Shown piece after piece: positions 28,363 through 37,718 of a stretch of DNA of 64,000 bases. The translations under genes and the position numbers were made by a program. Each line of letters starts with the position of its first letter. Within the stretch, counting starts at the first letter, position 1. The notes beneath the pieces were generated by a model. That model saw only the letters and a program-made list of their open reading frames with translations. It was not told the origin of the DNA and did no database searches. Source of the DNA: DAISKN01 sp963716925 (GTDB taxonomy: Bacteria > Acidobacteriota > Vicinamibacteria > Marinacidobacterales > SMYC01); NCBI GenBank assembly GCA_963716925.1, contig CAVQUX010000010.1, positions 744,001 through 808,000 of the forward strand. The letters are read 5' to 3'.

Positions 28363-29040
28363 TTACTGCGTGATGTAGGGCCTGAATTTCTCTTCGTCGC
28401 GGAGCTTGGCGGCGACGGTCTCCGCCTCCGCGCGGGTGGCGAACCGGCCGACGCGGACCCGGTGAAGGCCCGCGTCGGTGCCGGCCTCGAGATACGCGCG
28501 GTAGTTCTTGCCCCGGAGGCGGGAGAGCAGGGACTGAGCCGCGTCTTCCGTTTTGAGGGCGACGACCTGAATCGTGAATGCCCCGTTGTCGGCGCCGAGC
28601 GTCGAAGCTCGCCTGGGGGCTGGCGGGGGCGCAGGCGCCGGCGCCGTGGTCTCGGGGACCGAAGCTCGCGGCGCCGGGGCGACATCCTTGTTTGGGGTTG
28701 GACCGGCCTTTGGGGTTTGACCGGCGGCGTTCTCGGGGCTCGTCGAGCGCACGGGCTCGAGACGCTTCGGCACCTCGTCGCTCTCGAGCCGGGGCGTGTA
28801 GTCGAGCTCGGGGCGCGCCGCCACCGTAGTCGCGCGCGGGGTCGAGGTCGCTTTCGGGAGAGCTCCCGCGGCGATGTCGTTCTGGGCCACGGCCAGGGTG
28901 GCGTCCCGGACGCCGCGGCCCACCATGACGCCGCACAGGAACACGACCACGGCAATGGCCAGCGCCGCCATGAAGAAGAAGACCAACTGTTTGTTGTTCA
29001 ACTGGACTTCGTAATAAGCCCCGTCGTCGTACTCGGCCAT
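28363..29040 (-). CDS. SPOR-domain membrane protein
   Basis: 225 residues from ATG 29040. A short cytoplasmic part is followed by one membrane helix (LVFFFMAALAIAVVVFLCGVMVG), a long Pro/Ala-rich linker (about residues 60-150), and a C-terminal SPOR domain (FTIQVVALKTEDAAQSLLSRLRGKNY ... HRVRVGRFATRAEAETVAAKL). SPOR domains bind denuded septal glycan, so a role at the division site is likely. It sits in the minus-strand run NfeD-slipin-DUF4388-SPOR-prfB. Confidence 0.88.
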   Translation of the reverse strand: MAEYDDGAYYEVQLNNKQLVFFFMAALAIAVVVFLCGVMVGRGVRDATLAVAQNDIAAGALPKATSTPRATTVAARPELDYTPRLESDEVPKRLEPVRSTSPENAAGQTPKAGPTPNKDVAPAPRASVPETTAPAPAPPPAPRRASTLGADNGAFTIQVVALKTEDAAQSLLSRLRGKNYRAYLEAGTDAGLHRVRVGRFATRAEAETVAAKLRDEEKFRPYITQ

Positions 29041-29121
29041 CTCCTGCTCACTCCTTGATTTGGCGCAAATTGGGCAGCTATCCGTGCATTGTACCTCAAG
29101 TTTTGGTTGAAGTTTACAGGT

Positions 29122-30252
29122 TTATGTGCTCGGAATTCCAGGCTGCGATTGGCTCAAAATCGTGGTCGCCACGGCCTCCTGCTCGGCCTTCCCGAACCGG
29201 CGGCCCACCTCCAGGAGAAGCCCGTAGGTGAGCTCGTTGAGCCCGTCCACGAGAACCGCCTTTTTCGCTTCGTGCGGCTTGTCGCCGAGGTTCTGGAGGA
29301 GCTGGTCGAAGTCCACGCGGCCCGCCGTGCCGAGCTCCACGTCCTCGAAGAGGAGCGGAAACTGTTTCGCCACCTCGCCCAGCACCTGCTCGGTGAAAGC
29401 GAGCGCCTCCTCGTCGTCGACCTTCGTTCGGAGCGCCGCGCACACGGCCTCGAAGCTCCGGTTGTAGTGCTCGACGATCTCCTGGAGCTCGTACTCGAGC
29501 TCGATCCCCCTCCGCTCCGATTCCCCCGATACGCCGCGATCGAGCACACCCGCGGAGAGGAGCCCGAACAGGATGCGGAGCGTCTCGAAGTTCGGCAGGT
29601 AGCTCATCGCGAGGATCTGCTCGACGTTCAGCCTTCCGTTCACGAGCGAGAGGACCTGCGATTCGTCCTCGTCGAGGTTGAGCTTGTGGGTGAGCCCCTC
29701 GGCCTGTTCGGAGGGACGAAGTACGGTCTCCAGCGGGCCGACCCCGGCGTAGATCCGCGTGTAGTCCTTGAGTCGCCGGATCCCCTCGAGGATCACGTTG
29801 CTGGAATCGAGGTCGAGGACCATCGGCCCCTCGGCGGAGAGGTCCTTGATGACGAACTCGTACTCCCCCCGGATCCAGTCGAAGAGGCTGTAGACCACGG
29901 CCTCCGCGTGCCGGTGGATGGCGACGTACAGATCGTCGGGGCTGATGATTCCCTGCTCCACCAGCACGGCTCCGAGCTTCTTGTCGGGCTGGATGAGCTT
30001 GCTCGCCTCGAGGAACTGCCGGACGGTGACCTTCCCGGTCTTCAGCAGGAACTCCCCCAGGCGATCGTCCTGCGCGTTCGACATGGCGTAGATGATGCGG
30101 CCCTCTTTGAAGTAGATCGCCTTCCAGCGGCCGGCGTCGTGGAAGTTGAGGATTCCCGTCTCCCTGCTCCGGCTGATGGACGCGAGGAGCTCGGGAAGGC
30201 TCGACTCGGAGAGCGAGCCCCGAATGCTCAGCTCTTCACTTTCCGTGCTCAT
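29122..30252 (-). CDS. DUF4388 (PATAN-like) domain protein
   Basis: 376 residues, cytoplasmic. The N-terminal DUF4388 domain (about residues 5-110) reads IRGSLSESSLPELLASISRSRETGILNF, WKAIYFKEGRIIYAMS and LGEFLLKTGKVT. A second region (GAVLVEQGIISPDDLYVAIHRHAEAVVYSLF) resembles another copy of the fold, and a helical C-terminal half follows. DUF4388/PATAN proteins are linked to gliding motility, two-component adaptors and polar organisation in deltaproteobacteria and relatives, but no specific role is proven. Its start overlaps the slipin stop by 17 bases, indicating coupling. Confidence 0.85.
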   Translation of the reverse strand: MSTESEELSIRGSLSESSLPELLASISRSRETGILNFHDAGRWKAIYFKEGRIIYAMSNAQDDRLGEFLLKTGKVTVRQFLEASKLIQPDKKLGAVLVEQGIISPDDLYVAIHRHAEAVVYSLFDWIRGEYEFVIKDLSAEGPMVLDLDSSNVILEGIRRLKDYTRIYAGVGPLETVLRPSEQAEGLTHKLNLDEDESQVLSLVNGRLNVEQILAMSYLPNFETLRILFGLLSAGVLDRGVSGESERRGIELEYELQEIVEHYNRSFEAVCAALRTKVDDEEALAFTEQVLGEVAKQFPLLFEDVELGTAGRVDFDQLLQNLGDKPHEAKKAVLVDGLNELTYGLLLEVGRRFGKAEQEAVATTILSQSQPGIPST

Positions 30253-31024
30253 CAGGAGCAGCTCCTTTGAAATAGTTGACGAATGGGGTGATGAGCTCCA
30301 TGGGTAGCGGGAACACGATCGTGGAGTTCTTCTCGGTAGCGATCTCCCCGAGCGTCTGCAGGTAGCGCAGCTGTATTCCGAGGGGATGCTGGCCCACGAT
30401 CTTGGCCGCGTTCGCGAGCTGCGCCGCCGCCTGGAACTCGCCCTCGGCGTGGATCACCTTGGCGCGTTTCTCCCGCTCCGCCTCCGCCTGCCGCGCAATC
30501 GCGCGCTGCATCTCCTGCGGGAGATCGACGTGCTTCACCTCGACCGACGTCACCTTGATGCCCCAGGCGTCGGTGCGGCGATCGAGGATGTCCTGGAGCT
30601 GGAGGTTCAACCGATCCCGCTCGGCGAGGAGGTCGTCGAGCTCCGCCTGGCCGAGAACGCTCCTGAGGGTCGTCTGGGCGAACTGCGAAGTCGCGTACAG
30701 GAAGTTCTCGACCTCGACCACCGCCTTGATCGGATCGACCACCCGGAAGAAAACCACGGCGTTGACCTTCACCGAAACGTTGTCGCGGGTGATGATGTCC
30801 TGGGGAGGAACGTCGAGGGCCACGAGCCTCAAGCTCACCTTCACCATCCGGTCGATGGGCGAGAAGACGAGTACCAGGCCAGGCCCCTTGGGCTTCGGCA
30901 GAAGGTTTCCCAGACGGAAAACGACGCCCCTCTCGTACTCATTCAGGATCTTGACCCAGTTCAGGAGGAAGATGGCGACGATGACGAGAACCGCGAGTGT
31001 TCCTGCCGATAGACCACCGAACAT
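30236..31024 (-). CDS. Slipin/stomatin-like SPFH protein
   Basis: 262 residues. One N-terminal membrane hairpin (LAVLVIVAIFLLNWVKILNEYERGVVFRLG) is followed by the SPFH/band-7 domain (PGLVLVFSPIDRMVKVSLR, DVPPQDIITRDNVSVKVNAVVFFRV, VLGQAELDDLLAERDRLN) and a coiled-coil (QRAIARQAEAEREKRAKVIHAEGEFQAA). AAGGAGC precedes the ATG. It lies 25 bases downstream of the NfeD gene. The NfeD-slipin pair is a conserved partner set, in which the NfeD protease is thought to act on the stomatin C terminus. Confidence 0.93.
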   Translation of the reverse strand: MFGGLSAGTLAVLVIVAIFLLNWVKILNEYERGVVFRLGNLLPKPKGPGLVLVFSPIDRMVKVSLRLVALDVPPQDIITRDNVSVKVNAVVFFRVVDPIKAVVEVENFLYATSQFAQTTLRSVLGQAELDDLLAERDRLNLQLQDILDRRTDAWGIKVTSVEVKHVDLPQEMQRAIARQAEAEREKRAKVIHAEGEFQAAAQLANAAKIVGQHPLGIQLRYLQTLGEIATEKNSTIVFPLPMELITPFVNYFKGAAPDEHGK

Positions 31025-31049
31025 GATGACGCGCTCCTTTTTATTAAGG

Positions 31050-32369
31050 CTAAAGGCGATCAGGACCGTTTGCCACCGGCTCCACGTCGAGTGTCAGCCC
31101 CTCGATGCCTACGACTTTGACTTGCGCTCCCTCGGGGATGCGCGCGTTCGAACGCGCGTCCCAGTACTCGCCGTGGATGAATATCTTGCCCTTGCCGTCG
31201 ATTTCCGTCATCGCGGTGCCGAGCCTCCCGAGGAGCCCCTCCTGCCCCGTCACCGGGACATGGCGCTGGGCTTCGACGATCATGCGCCCGAGTAGGATCA
31301 TGAGCGCGGCGAAGAAGATCGTAACCGGGAGGATCACCGACAAGCTCACCTCGAGGGCCGGCGTCGGCAGCGGCTGCTCTTCGAAGAGCATGAGGGCGCC
31401 GAACAGGATCGAGACCGCTCCGCCCACGCCCAGAGCACCGAAGGACGGAGTAAAAGCTTCGGCGACCAGAAGTCCGAAGCCGACGAGAAGAAGAAGGATC
31501 CCTACGGCGGTGACGGGAAGAATCTCGAAGGCGAAGGCGGCGAGGAGAAGAGCGATGGCCCCGACGATGCCGGGCACCAGCAATCCGGGATTCGAGAACT
31601 CGAGGTACAGCCCCGCGAGGCCGATGAGTCCGAGAAGGATCGCGATATTCGGGTTGGCGACGACGGAGAGGATGCGATCCTTCGTCGACATCTCCTCGAG
31701 CGTGACCGAAGCGCCCGCGGTCGCGACCACGACCTCGCTTCCGTCGATTCGGCGGATGGTGGCGCCATCGAGCTTCGACAGGAGCTCGGATTCGCTCGTG
31801 GCGACGTGATCGATGAGGCCGGCGTCGAGCGCCTCCTGCGCCGTCCAGGACTTCGCCTCGGTTACCGCCTTTTCCGCGAGCTCCGGAGGCCGTCCCCGCC
31901 TCTCGGCGATCGATCGGGTATAGGCGGCGGCGTCGGATTGAATCTTCTTCGCCAGGGTCTCCTCGATCGCCTGGCCGGTTCCGGAGACCGGCGTCGCGGC
32001 ACCGGTGTTGGTCCCCGGGGCCATCGCGGCGACGTCCGCGGCGAGGGTGATGAGGAACCCCGCCGAGGCCGCGTGGGCTCCGGCCGGGGCGACATAGACC
32101 ACCACGGGCTTCTCGCTCGCGAGAATGGCCTCGATGATGTCCCGGGTCGAGTCGTAGAGCCCTCCTGGAGTCCCGAGCTCGATGAGGACGAGCACCGCGT
32201 CGTCGTCCTCCGCGGCTTTCTCGATGGTGCGTATGATGTGCCGCGCGGAGACGCCGTGAATGATGTCGTTGACTTCGACTTTGTAGATCGTTCGCGCGGG
32301 CTCGGCGGACACGGCTCGAAGGCAAGCTAGACCCACACAAACGGTTGATAGGACGCGAGATAGTCCCAT
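31050..32369 (-). CDS. NfeD-family membrane serine protease (ClpP class, long form)
   Basis: 439 residues from ATG 32369, chosen because MGLSRVLSTVCVGLACLRAVSA is a good signal peptide; ATG 32396 is an alternative. The N-terminal ClpP-like domain has LVLIELGTPGGL, the nucleophile region AHAASAGFLITL and the Lys in ETLAKKIQSDAAAYTRS. Four to five membrane helices follow (IAILLGLIGLAGLYLEF, GIVGAIALLLAAFAFEI, VGILLLLVGFGLLVAEA, VILPVTIFFAALMILLG). The C-terminal OB-fold NfeD domain has GTAMTEIDGKGKIFIHGEYWDA. Its partner slipin is immediately downstream. Confidence 0.92.
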   Translation of the reverse strand: MGLSRVLSTVCVGLACLRAVSAEPARTIYKVEVNDIIHGVSARHIIRTIEKAAEDDDAVLVLIELGTPGGLYDSTRDIIEAILASEKPVVVYVAPAGAHAASAGFLITLAADVAAMAPGTNTGAATPVSGTGQAIEETLAKKIQSDAAAYTRSIAERRGRPPELAEKAVTEAKSWTAQEALDAGLIDHVATSESELLSKLDGATIRRIDGSEVVVATAGASVTLEEMSTKDRILSVVANPNIAILLGLIGLAGLYLEFSNPGLLVPGIVGAIALLLAAFAFEILPVTAVGILLLLVGFGLLVAEAFTPSFGALGVGGAVSILFGALMLFEEQPLPTPALEVSLSVILPVTIFFAALMILLGRMIVEAQRHVPVTGQEGLLGRLGTAMTEIDGKGKIFIHGEYWDARSNARIPEGAQVKVVGIEGLTLDVEPVANGPDRL

Positions 32370-32432
32370 GGATCTCTTCCGGAGATTATACTCCATTTGT
32401 TTCGGTGAAAAGCCGGTGTTAGTTTCCGTCTC

Positions 32433-34388
32433 GTGCGTCGGATAGCGCCCGCGATCTTCTTTGCCGCCGTCACGCTCGTTTTCACCCATCCGCTGGCCGT
32501 CCGGATGGGCTCGTCGGCCATCGATCTCGGCCCGGATACGCGGCTCTACCTCTGGACGCTCGGATGGGACGCCCACTCCTTCCGGACGGCGCCGCTCGCG
32601 ATCTTCGACGCGAACATCTTTCATCCCGAGCCGTTGACGCTTGCCTATTCCGAGCACCAGATTGGAAGCGCTCTCATCGCCGCCCCCGTCCTCTGGGGGA
32701 CGGGAAACCTGGTATCCGCGATGAACGTCGTCGCGATCCTCGCCTGCTTCCTCTCGGGTGGATTCGCCTACTCTCTCGGCCGACAGCTCGGCCTTTCGAC
32801 CCCGAGCTCGATCCTCGTCGGCGCGATATTCGCTCTCAGCCCGCCGCGGTTCTTCCGGATCGGGCAGCTTCACCTCGCGACGGTACAATGGATTCCGCTC
32901 TGCCTCGCGCTCCTCCACCGCTACGCCCGCGGCGGGACGCGCCGGCATCTCCTCGGGGCGGCTTTCGCATTCTGGCTCCAGGCGCTTTCGGGAGGGCAGA
33001 GCGCTTTTTTCCTGGCTCTCGCCGCGGCCGGGCTCGTGTCCTTTCTCTGGATCTTCGGCGAGCTTCGTCCGGCGGGGTCGGTATGGAAAGACGGCGCCGC
33101 GGCGTTCGCCCTCGCGCTCGCGCTCAACCTCCCGTTTCTCCTTCCCTACCTGGAGGTGCGCCGCAATCTCGGGCTCGAGCGCAGCCTCGACGAGGCGGTC
33201 TTCTGGTCCCCCAACGCCGTGAGCTACGTGGCATCGCCGACGCACCTCCATCGATGGATCGCATCGGCCCTCGGCCTTCCGGAGGCGAAGGCCTACTTGT
33301 TTCCCGGGTTCGTGCCTCTCGCGCTCACCCTGTTGGCCTTTCTACCGAGGGGGAAGACGGAGAGAAGCCCTTCCCCGGAGAACGCGAGAACGAGGCTCAC
33401 GCTCCGAGCTCTGGACCTCGCCGTCGTCGCCGTTCTCGGCGCGGCGCTGCTCATCGAGGCCGCGGGCGGACTCCGGTTTCATCTCGGCGGTGTTCGCGTC
33501 TCGGCAGCGGGGGGTGGGCGCGCCGTGATCCTCGGGATCCTTCTTCTCGCGCTGCGCCTCTCCCTCTTCGGACGGGCTCCGTTCGCGTTCCTGCCGGAGC
33601 TGCGCCGGCGCATCGCGGGAATTCGAGGCTTTTTCGAGCCCCGCATGGGAGTAGCGGGAGGTTTCTACGTCCTCCTCGCGCTCTTTTCCTTCTGGGCGAG
33701 TCTCGGACCGCGAGCCGGCCTCTATACCGGCCTCTACCGGCTCGTTCCCGGGTTCGATTTCATCCGCGTGCCGCCGCGGTTCACCATCCTTACCGTCCTC
33801 GCGCTCGCGGTTCTCGCGGGGATGGGAGCGGAGCGCGTGCGCCGCGCGTTCCCCGCTCTACTTCTGCTTCTCCTCGTGGAGCTCGCCGCGTTTCCCCTGG
33901 ACGCGCGGCCCTACCGCGTTCAGCCGTCCGCGATGGACCAGGCGCTCGCCGGGATGGAGCCCGGTCCGGTCGCGGCTTTCCCGATTCCCGACCCGCGCGA
34001 CACCATCGCCGCCGCGAGCCGCCATTCGCAGTACATGCTCCACTCGACCGCTCATTTCTTCCCCCTGGTGAACGGCTACAGCGGGTTCACGCCGGAGCGG
34101 CACGATCGCATCTTCCGCGAGCTCGCCGCCTTTCCTTCCGACAGCGGACTCTCGGAGTTGTCGAGACTCTCCGTCCGCTACGCGGTCTTCCACCGCGGCG
34201 GCTACGACGAGGCGGGGTGGACGGCGCTTCTCGAGCGGCTCGAGCGGTTCTCCGATCGGATCGAGCTGAGGAAGACGTTCGATGAGGGGCTTCTGTACGA
34301 GCTGATCAGTCGAGATCCACCAAGTCGTGGATCGTCAGAAGCTTCACGATCTCGAAGGTCTTCAGCCCCGACGGGGTCTGCGCCTTGA
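32433..34388 (+). CDS. Polytopic membrane protein, GT-C glycosyltransferase-like
   Basis: 651 residues from GTG 32433 with about ten or more membrane helices. An early Asp-rich luminal loop (MGSSAIDLGPDTRLYLWTLGWDAH) and HQIGSALIAAP follow helix 1, as in GT-C fold glycosyltransferases that use lipid-linked sugars. The C-terminal 170 residues form a soluble extracytoplasmic part. No specific family was recognised and activity is inferred from topology. The last 30 codons (after LLYELISRD) overlap the convergent greA stop and look non-native, so the true end may be near 34310. It is divergent from NfeD with 63 bases between starts. Confidence 0.75.
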   Translation: MRRIAPAIFFAAVTLVFTHPLAVRMGSSAIDLGPDTRLYLWTLGWDAHSFRTAPLAIFDANIFHPEPLTLAYSEHQIGSALIAAPVLWGTGNLVSAMNVVAILACFLSGGFAYSLGRQLGLSTPSSILVGAIFALSPPRFFRIGQLHLATVQWIPLCLALLHRYARGGTRRHLLGAAFAFWLQALSGGQSAFFLALAAAGLVSFLWIFGELRPAGSVWKDGAAAFALALALNLPFLLPYLEVRRNLGLERSLDEAVFWSPNAVSYVASPTHLHRWIASALGLPEAKAYLFPGFVPLALTLLAFLPRGKTERSPSPENARTRLTLRALDLAVVAVLGAALLIEAAGGLRFHLGGVRVSAAGGGRAVILGILLLALRLSLFGRAPFAFLPELRRRIAGIRGFFEPRMGVAGGFYVLLALFSFWASLGPRAGLYTGLYRLVPGFDFIRVPPRFTILTVLALAVLAGMGAERVRRAFPALLLLLLVELAAFPLDARPYRVQPSAMDQALAGMEPGPVAAFPIPDPRDTIAAASRHSQYMLHSTAHFFPLVNGYSGFTPERHDRIFRELAAFPSDSGLSELSRLSVRYAVFHRGGYDEAGWTALLERLERFSDRIELRKTFDEGLLYELISRDPPSRGSSEASRSRRSSAPTGSAP

Positions 34389-34785
34389 CCTCTTCGCCCT
34401 CTTCCTTGCCCAGGAGCGCGCGCCCGATGGGAGAGGTCGTCGAGATGTGGCCCTTTCCGGCGTCGGCCTCTTCACTCATCACCAGCTTGTAGATCACCTC
34501 TTCCTCTTTCTGGTAATCGTAGAGAGTGACCTGAGACCCGAACGAAACCTTGCCCTTGGGAATGCGGTCGAAGTTCACCATCGAGAGATCCGCGAGCCGC
34601 TTCCGGAGCTGCCCGAGGCGGGCGTTCACGTAACCCTGGCGCTCTTTCGCGGCGTCGTACTCGGCGTTCTCCGAGAGATCGCCGTGCTCCCGGGCCACTT
34701 TGAGCGCCCGGGGAAGCTCGATGTGGAGCTCTTCCTCCAGAGTCTTGATCTGTTCCTTGATCTTCTTGAGGATGTCGTGAGACAT
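34306..34785 (-). CDS. greA: Transcription elongation factor GreA/GreB family
   Basis: 159 residues. The N-terminal coiled-coil (ILKKIKEQIKTLEEELHIELPRALKVAREHGDLSENAEYDAAKERQGYV) includes the acidic tip DLSENAEYDAAKE, which stimulates transcript cleavage by RNA polymerase. The C-terminal FKBP-like domain has KVSFGSQVTLYD, ISTTSPIGRALLGKEEGEEVKAQTPSG and YKLVMSEEAD. The start at 34785 gives the standard length. It is divergent from the methyltransferase gene with 48 bases between starts. Confidence 0.94.
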   Translation of the reverse strand: MSHDILKKIKEQIKTLEEELHIELPRALKVAREHGDLSENAEYDAAKERQGYVNARLGQLRKRLADLSMVNFDRIPKGKVSFGSQVTLYDYQKEEEVIYKLVMSEEADAGKGHISTTSPIGRALLGKEEGEEVKAQTPSGLKTFEIVKLLTIHDLVDLD

Positions 34786-34833
34786 GCTTTTCTGGCATGA
34801 TAACCATCCCTCTCGCGCCATTTCAAGAGACAC

Positions 34834-35592
34834 GTGAGACTCCTCGAGAGCCCGAAAAACCCCCTCCTCAAGCGGGTCCGGCGTCTCGCCCGCGGACGGC
34901 GGCGCGATCCGGGATTTCTCCTCGAGGGCCGGAAACTCGTTCGAGCGGCGCTCGAGAGCGGCATCGGGATCGAGTACGCGCTGGTCGCGAGCGGCCGGGC
35001 GGCGGACGACGTCCGCGAGCTCGAAGCGAGAGGGGTGGAGGTGGTCGAGGTCGCGGAGAAGCTTTTCCGCGAGGCGTCGACCCTGGATTCGCCGGAGGGC
35101 ATCCTCGCGGTGGCCCGACGCCCGGCGCGCTCCGTCTCGGAGCTCGCGCCCGAGGGAATCGCCCTGGTCTCCGCCGGGATTCAGGATCCGGGAAACCTCG
35201 GCGCCCTCGCACGGATCGCGGAGGCGGCGGGAGCGCAGGCTCTCGTTCTCCTGAAAGGCTCGGCGGATCCGTTCTCGCCCAAAGCGCTTCGCGGCTCGAT
35301 GGGGAGCCTTCTTCGAATCCCGGTCTACGAGATCGACGAGATCGGCGCTCTCTCCAACGGCGGGTTTCGTATCGCGGCTATCGTCCCCCGCGGTGGCGTC
35401 GACTTTCGAGACGCCGACTGGAAACCGCCGGTCGCTCTCCTCCTGGGACGGGAGTCGAGCGGTCTCGACGAAGAGACGGTCGCGGGCTCCGACCTGCGGG
35501 TGAGCATTCCGATGCGGGGCGCCGTGGAGTCTCTGAACGTCGCGACCGCCGCCGCCCTCGTCCTCTACGAGGCGACTCGACGCCCGGATTGA
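34834..35592 (+). CDS. SpoU/TrmH-family RNA 2'-O-methyltransferase
   Basis: 252 residues from GTG 34834. The N-terminal substrate-binding domain has NPLLKRVRRLARGRRRDPGFLLEGRKLV. The C-terminal knotted SPOUT domain carries the three SpoU motifs: SAGIQDPGNLGALARIAEAAG, LLLGRESSGLD and VSIPMRGAVESLNVATAAALVLYE. It methylates a ribose in rRNA or tRNA using S-adenosylmethionine; the target site cannot be told from sequence. Confidence 0.93.
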   Translation: MRLLESPKNPLLKRVRRLARGRRRDPGFLLEGRKLVRAALESGIGIEYALVASGRAADDVRELEARGVEVVEVAEKLFREASTLDSPEGILAVARRPARSVSELAPEGIALVSAGIQDPGNLGALARIAEAAGAQALVLLKGSADPFSPKALRGSMGSLLRIPVYEIDEIGALSNGGFRIAAIVPRGGVDFRDADWKPPVALLLGRESSGLDEETVAGSDLRVSIPMRGAVESLNVATAAALVLYEATRRPD

Positions 35593-35594
35593 GA

Positions 35595-36335
35595 TCAGCG
35601 CTTCACTTCGTGTGCGACCACGGTCAGGACGACGAGACGGCCATCGGTTTGCCAAGGGTCCCCACCGCCATTTCGCCCCTCGAGCGCGGTATGGAATCCG
35701 TCCTTCCAATCGATCCCCTGGACCCGTCCCGCTTTCTCCAGATCGTCGAATATCTTGTCTCGTTCGGCATCGACGTCCGGACCGATGTGATGGGTGACCT
35801 GCCCAGTCGTATGGCTCAGCCCGACGCGCTCGTCGAGCGTCGCCGCGCCGAACCAGACCGGATGATCGTCCTCCATTCGGTCCCAGCGCCAGAACCGCAC
35901 GTGATGCCGTTGCCGCGGGCTGTTGCCGATCGGCTGCTCGAAAGCTAGATCCTGTTTCCGGCCGAAGAGGTAAAGGCCGCTGACCGGAGCCGTATCATCC
36001 GGACGGCGGAACACCGAGTCGACGGCGATTCGAACGCTGCTCTCGAACGTCATCGGGTCGGCCGGTACCCAGCCGGCCTTCGTCATGGCGAGGATGACGT
36101 CTTCCTCGGAGCCGAGGAGGGCGAGATTCACGGGATCGCCGGGAATCCCGTTCATGGTGTGGGTCAGGTGGGGCGCATCCGCCAGAGCCGGACGATGGTC
36201 GATCGCCTCTCTCCAGAACAGGGGAGCGAGAACGTAGGCGATTAGCAGATAGGCCGCAACCAGAGCGACACCCAGGATCCACAGCCGACGGGTTCGGAGG
36301 CTCTGACCGTCTCTCGTTCTCACGGCACCATTCAA
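35595..36335 (-). CDS. LssY C-terminal domain membrane protein
   Basis: 246 residues if started at TTG 36335; GTG 36323 is an alternative. One N-terminal membrane helix (LWILGVALVAAYLLIAYVLAPLFW) is followed by an extracytoplasmic LssY_C domain: GDPVNLALLGSEEDVILAMTKAGWVPADP, YLFGRKQDLAFEQP, RHHVRFWR and VWFGAATLDERVGLS. The domain is found alone or behind PAP2 phosphatase domains; its function is unknown. Its 3' end is two bases from the SpoU methyltransferase stop (convergent). Confidence 0.85.
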   Translation of the reverse strand: MNGAVRTRDGQSLRTRRLWILGVALVAAYLLIAYVLAPLFWREAIDHRPALADAPHLTHTMNGIPGDPVNLALLGSEEDVILAMTKAGWVPADPMTFESSVRIAVDSVFRRPDDTAPVSGLYLFGRKQDLAFEQPIGNSPRQRHHVRFWRWDRMEDDHPVWFGAATLDERVGLSHTTGQVTHHIGPDVDAERDKIFDDLEKAGRVQGIDWKDGFHTALEGRNGGGDPWQTDGRLVVLTVVAHEVKR

Positions 36336-36380
36336 TCATCCGGGCTCGACGTCCGCCACAAAGCGCAATATGCTGGGCCG

Positions 36381-37718
36381 GTGACGCAGCAGAACCTCTT
36401 CTCCGAGCCATCCCGCGTGACGGAGGGCGCGCGCGCGCCTCTAGCGGAGCGGATGCGCCCGCGGGACCTGGACGAGATCGTGGGACAGGAAGAGATCGTC
36501 GGTCCGGGAACCGCGCTTCGAGCGGCAATCGAGAAAGACGAGGTCGGCTCTCTCATTCTCTGGGGCCCGCCGGGAACGGGAAAGACGACTCTCGCCCGGG
36601 TCATCGCCCATCGAACCCAATCCACCTTCGTGCCCTTCAGCGCCGTCACGTCCGGGATCAAGGAGATCAAGGACGTCATGCGCCGGGCGGAGGACGAAAG
36701 GAGGATCTACGGCCGCCGCACCCTTCTTTTCGTCGACGAGATCCATCGGTTCAACAAGGCGCAGCAGGACGCGTTTCTTCCCCACGTCGAGTCGGGAAAC
36801 GTTTTTCTCATCGGGGCCACCACCGAGAACCCCTCGTTCGAGGTGAACTCCGCCCTTCTCTCCCGCTGCCGGGTGGTGATCCTGCGGCAGCTCACGCCCG
36901 AGGAGTTGGTGACGCTCATGCAGCGCGCCCTCGCCGACGAGGAGCGGGGTCTGGCAACGAAGCTCGCGGTCGAGGAAGAGGCTCTCTTCTGGCTCGCGCG
37001 CCAGGCGAACGGCGATGCCCGGTTCGTCCTGAACGTGCTCGAGGCTCTGACGTCCGTCGCCCCCCAGGGCGAAACCGTCGGGCTGGATACGATTGAAAAG
37101 GCGATGCAGAGGAAGGCCCTTCTCTACGACAAGTCCGGCGAGGAGCACTTCAACATCATTTCCGCCCTCCACAAGTCGATCCGGAACTCGGATGTGGACG
37201 CGAGCCTCTACTGGCTCGCGCGGATGCTGGAAGCGGGAGAAGACCCGCTCTACGTCGCCCGGCGTCTAGTGCGCTTCGCGTCCGAGGACGTCGGTCTCGC
37301 CGAGCCGGGAGCCCTCGCGCAGGCGATCGCCGCAAGGGACGCGTACCACTTCCTCGGCGTTCCCGAAGGCAAGCTCGCGCTCGCTCAGGCCGTCGTCTAC
37401 CTCGCGCTCGCCCCCAAGTCGAACGCGGTTTACATGGCCTACGGGAAGGCCTCCGAGGACGCACTCAAAGATGTGAGCGAGCCGGTCCCGCTCCATCTCC
37501 GGAACGCCGTCACCGCCCCGATGAAGTCCTGGGGATACGGAAAGGGATACGAGTACGCCCATGATCGCGAGGAGGCAACGACGGGGATGGAGTGCCTTCC
37601 CGAGAACCTCCGGGGCCGCCGCTACTTCCGGCCGACGGACGAGGGCTTCGAAAAGCGCCTCAAGGCCCGCATGGAAGAGATCGCGGGGATCAAGGAGACG
37701 CTCCGCAAGCGCCGCTAG
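36381..37718 (+). CDS. rarA: Replication-associated recombination protein A (RarA/MgsA)
   Basis: 445-residue AAA+ clamp-loader-like ATPase acting at stalled replication forks. PLAERMRPRDLDEIVGQEEIVG is the family start. Walker A is GPPGTGKTT, Walker B is LLFVDEIHRFNKAQQD, sensor 1 lies in GATTENPSFEVNSALLSRC, and the C-terminal tetramerisation domain has HFNIISALHKSIRNSDVDASLYWLARML and LCLPENL-type ending ECLPENLRGRRYF. GTG start at 36381. The gene is intact and the length is standard. Confidence 0.95.
   Translation: MTQQNLFSEPSRVTEGARAPLAERMRPRDLDEIVGQEEIVGPGTALRAAIEKDEVGSLILWGPPGTGKTTLARVIAHRTQSTFVPFSAVTSGIKEIKDVMRRAEDERRIYGRRTLLFVDEIHRFNKAQQDAFLPHVESGNVFLIGATTENPSFEVNSALLSRCRVVILRQLTPEELVTLMQRALADEERGLATKLAVEEEALFWLARQANGDARFVLNVLEALTSVAPQGETVGLDTIEKAMQRKALLYDKSGEEHFNIISALHKSIRNSDVDASLYWLARMLEAGEDPLYVARRLVRFASEDVGLAEPGALAQAIAARDAYHFLGVPEGKLALAQAVVYLALAPKSNAVYMAYGKASEDALKDVSEPVPLHLRNAVTAPMKSWGYGKGYEYAHDREEATTGMECLPENLRGRRYFRPTDEGFEKRLKARMEEIAGIKETLRKRR

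Noticed and set aside
34310..34388. C-terminal extension of the GT-C-like protein as a real domain
   Set aside because: It is low-complexity Ser/Arg sequence that is simply the antisense of the greA end.
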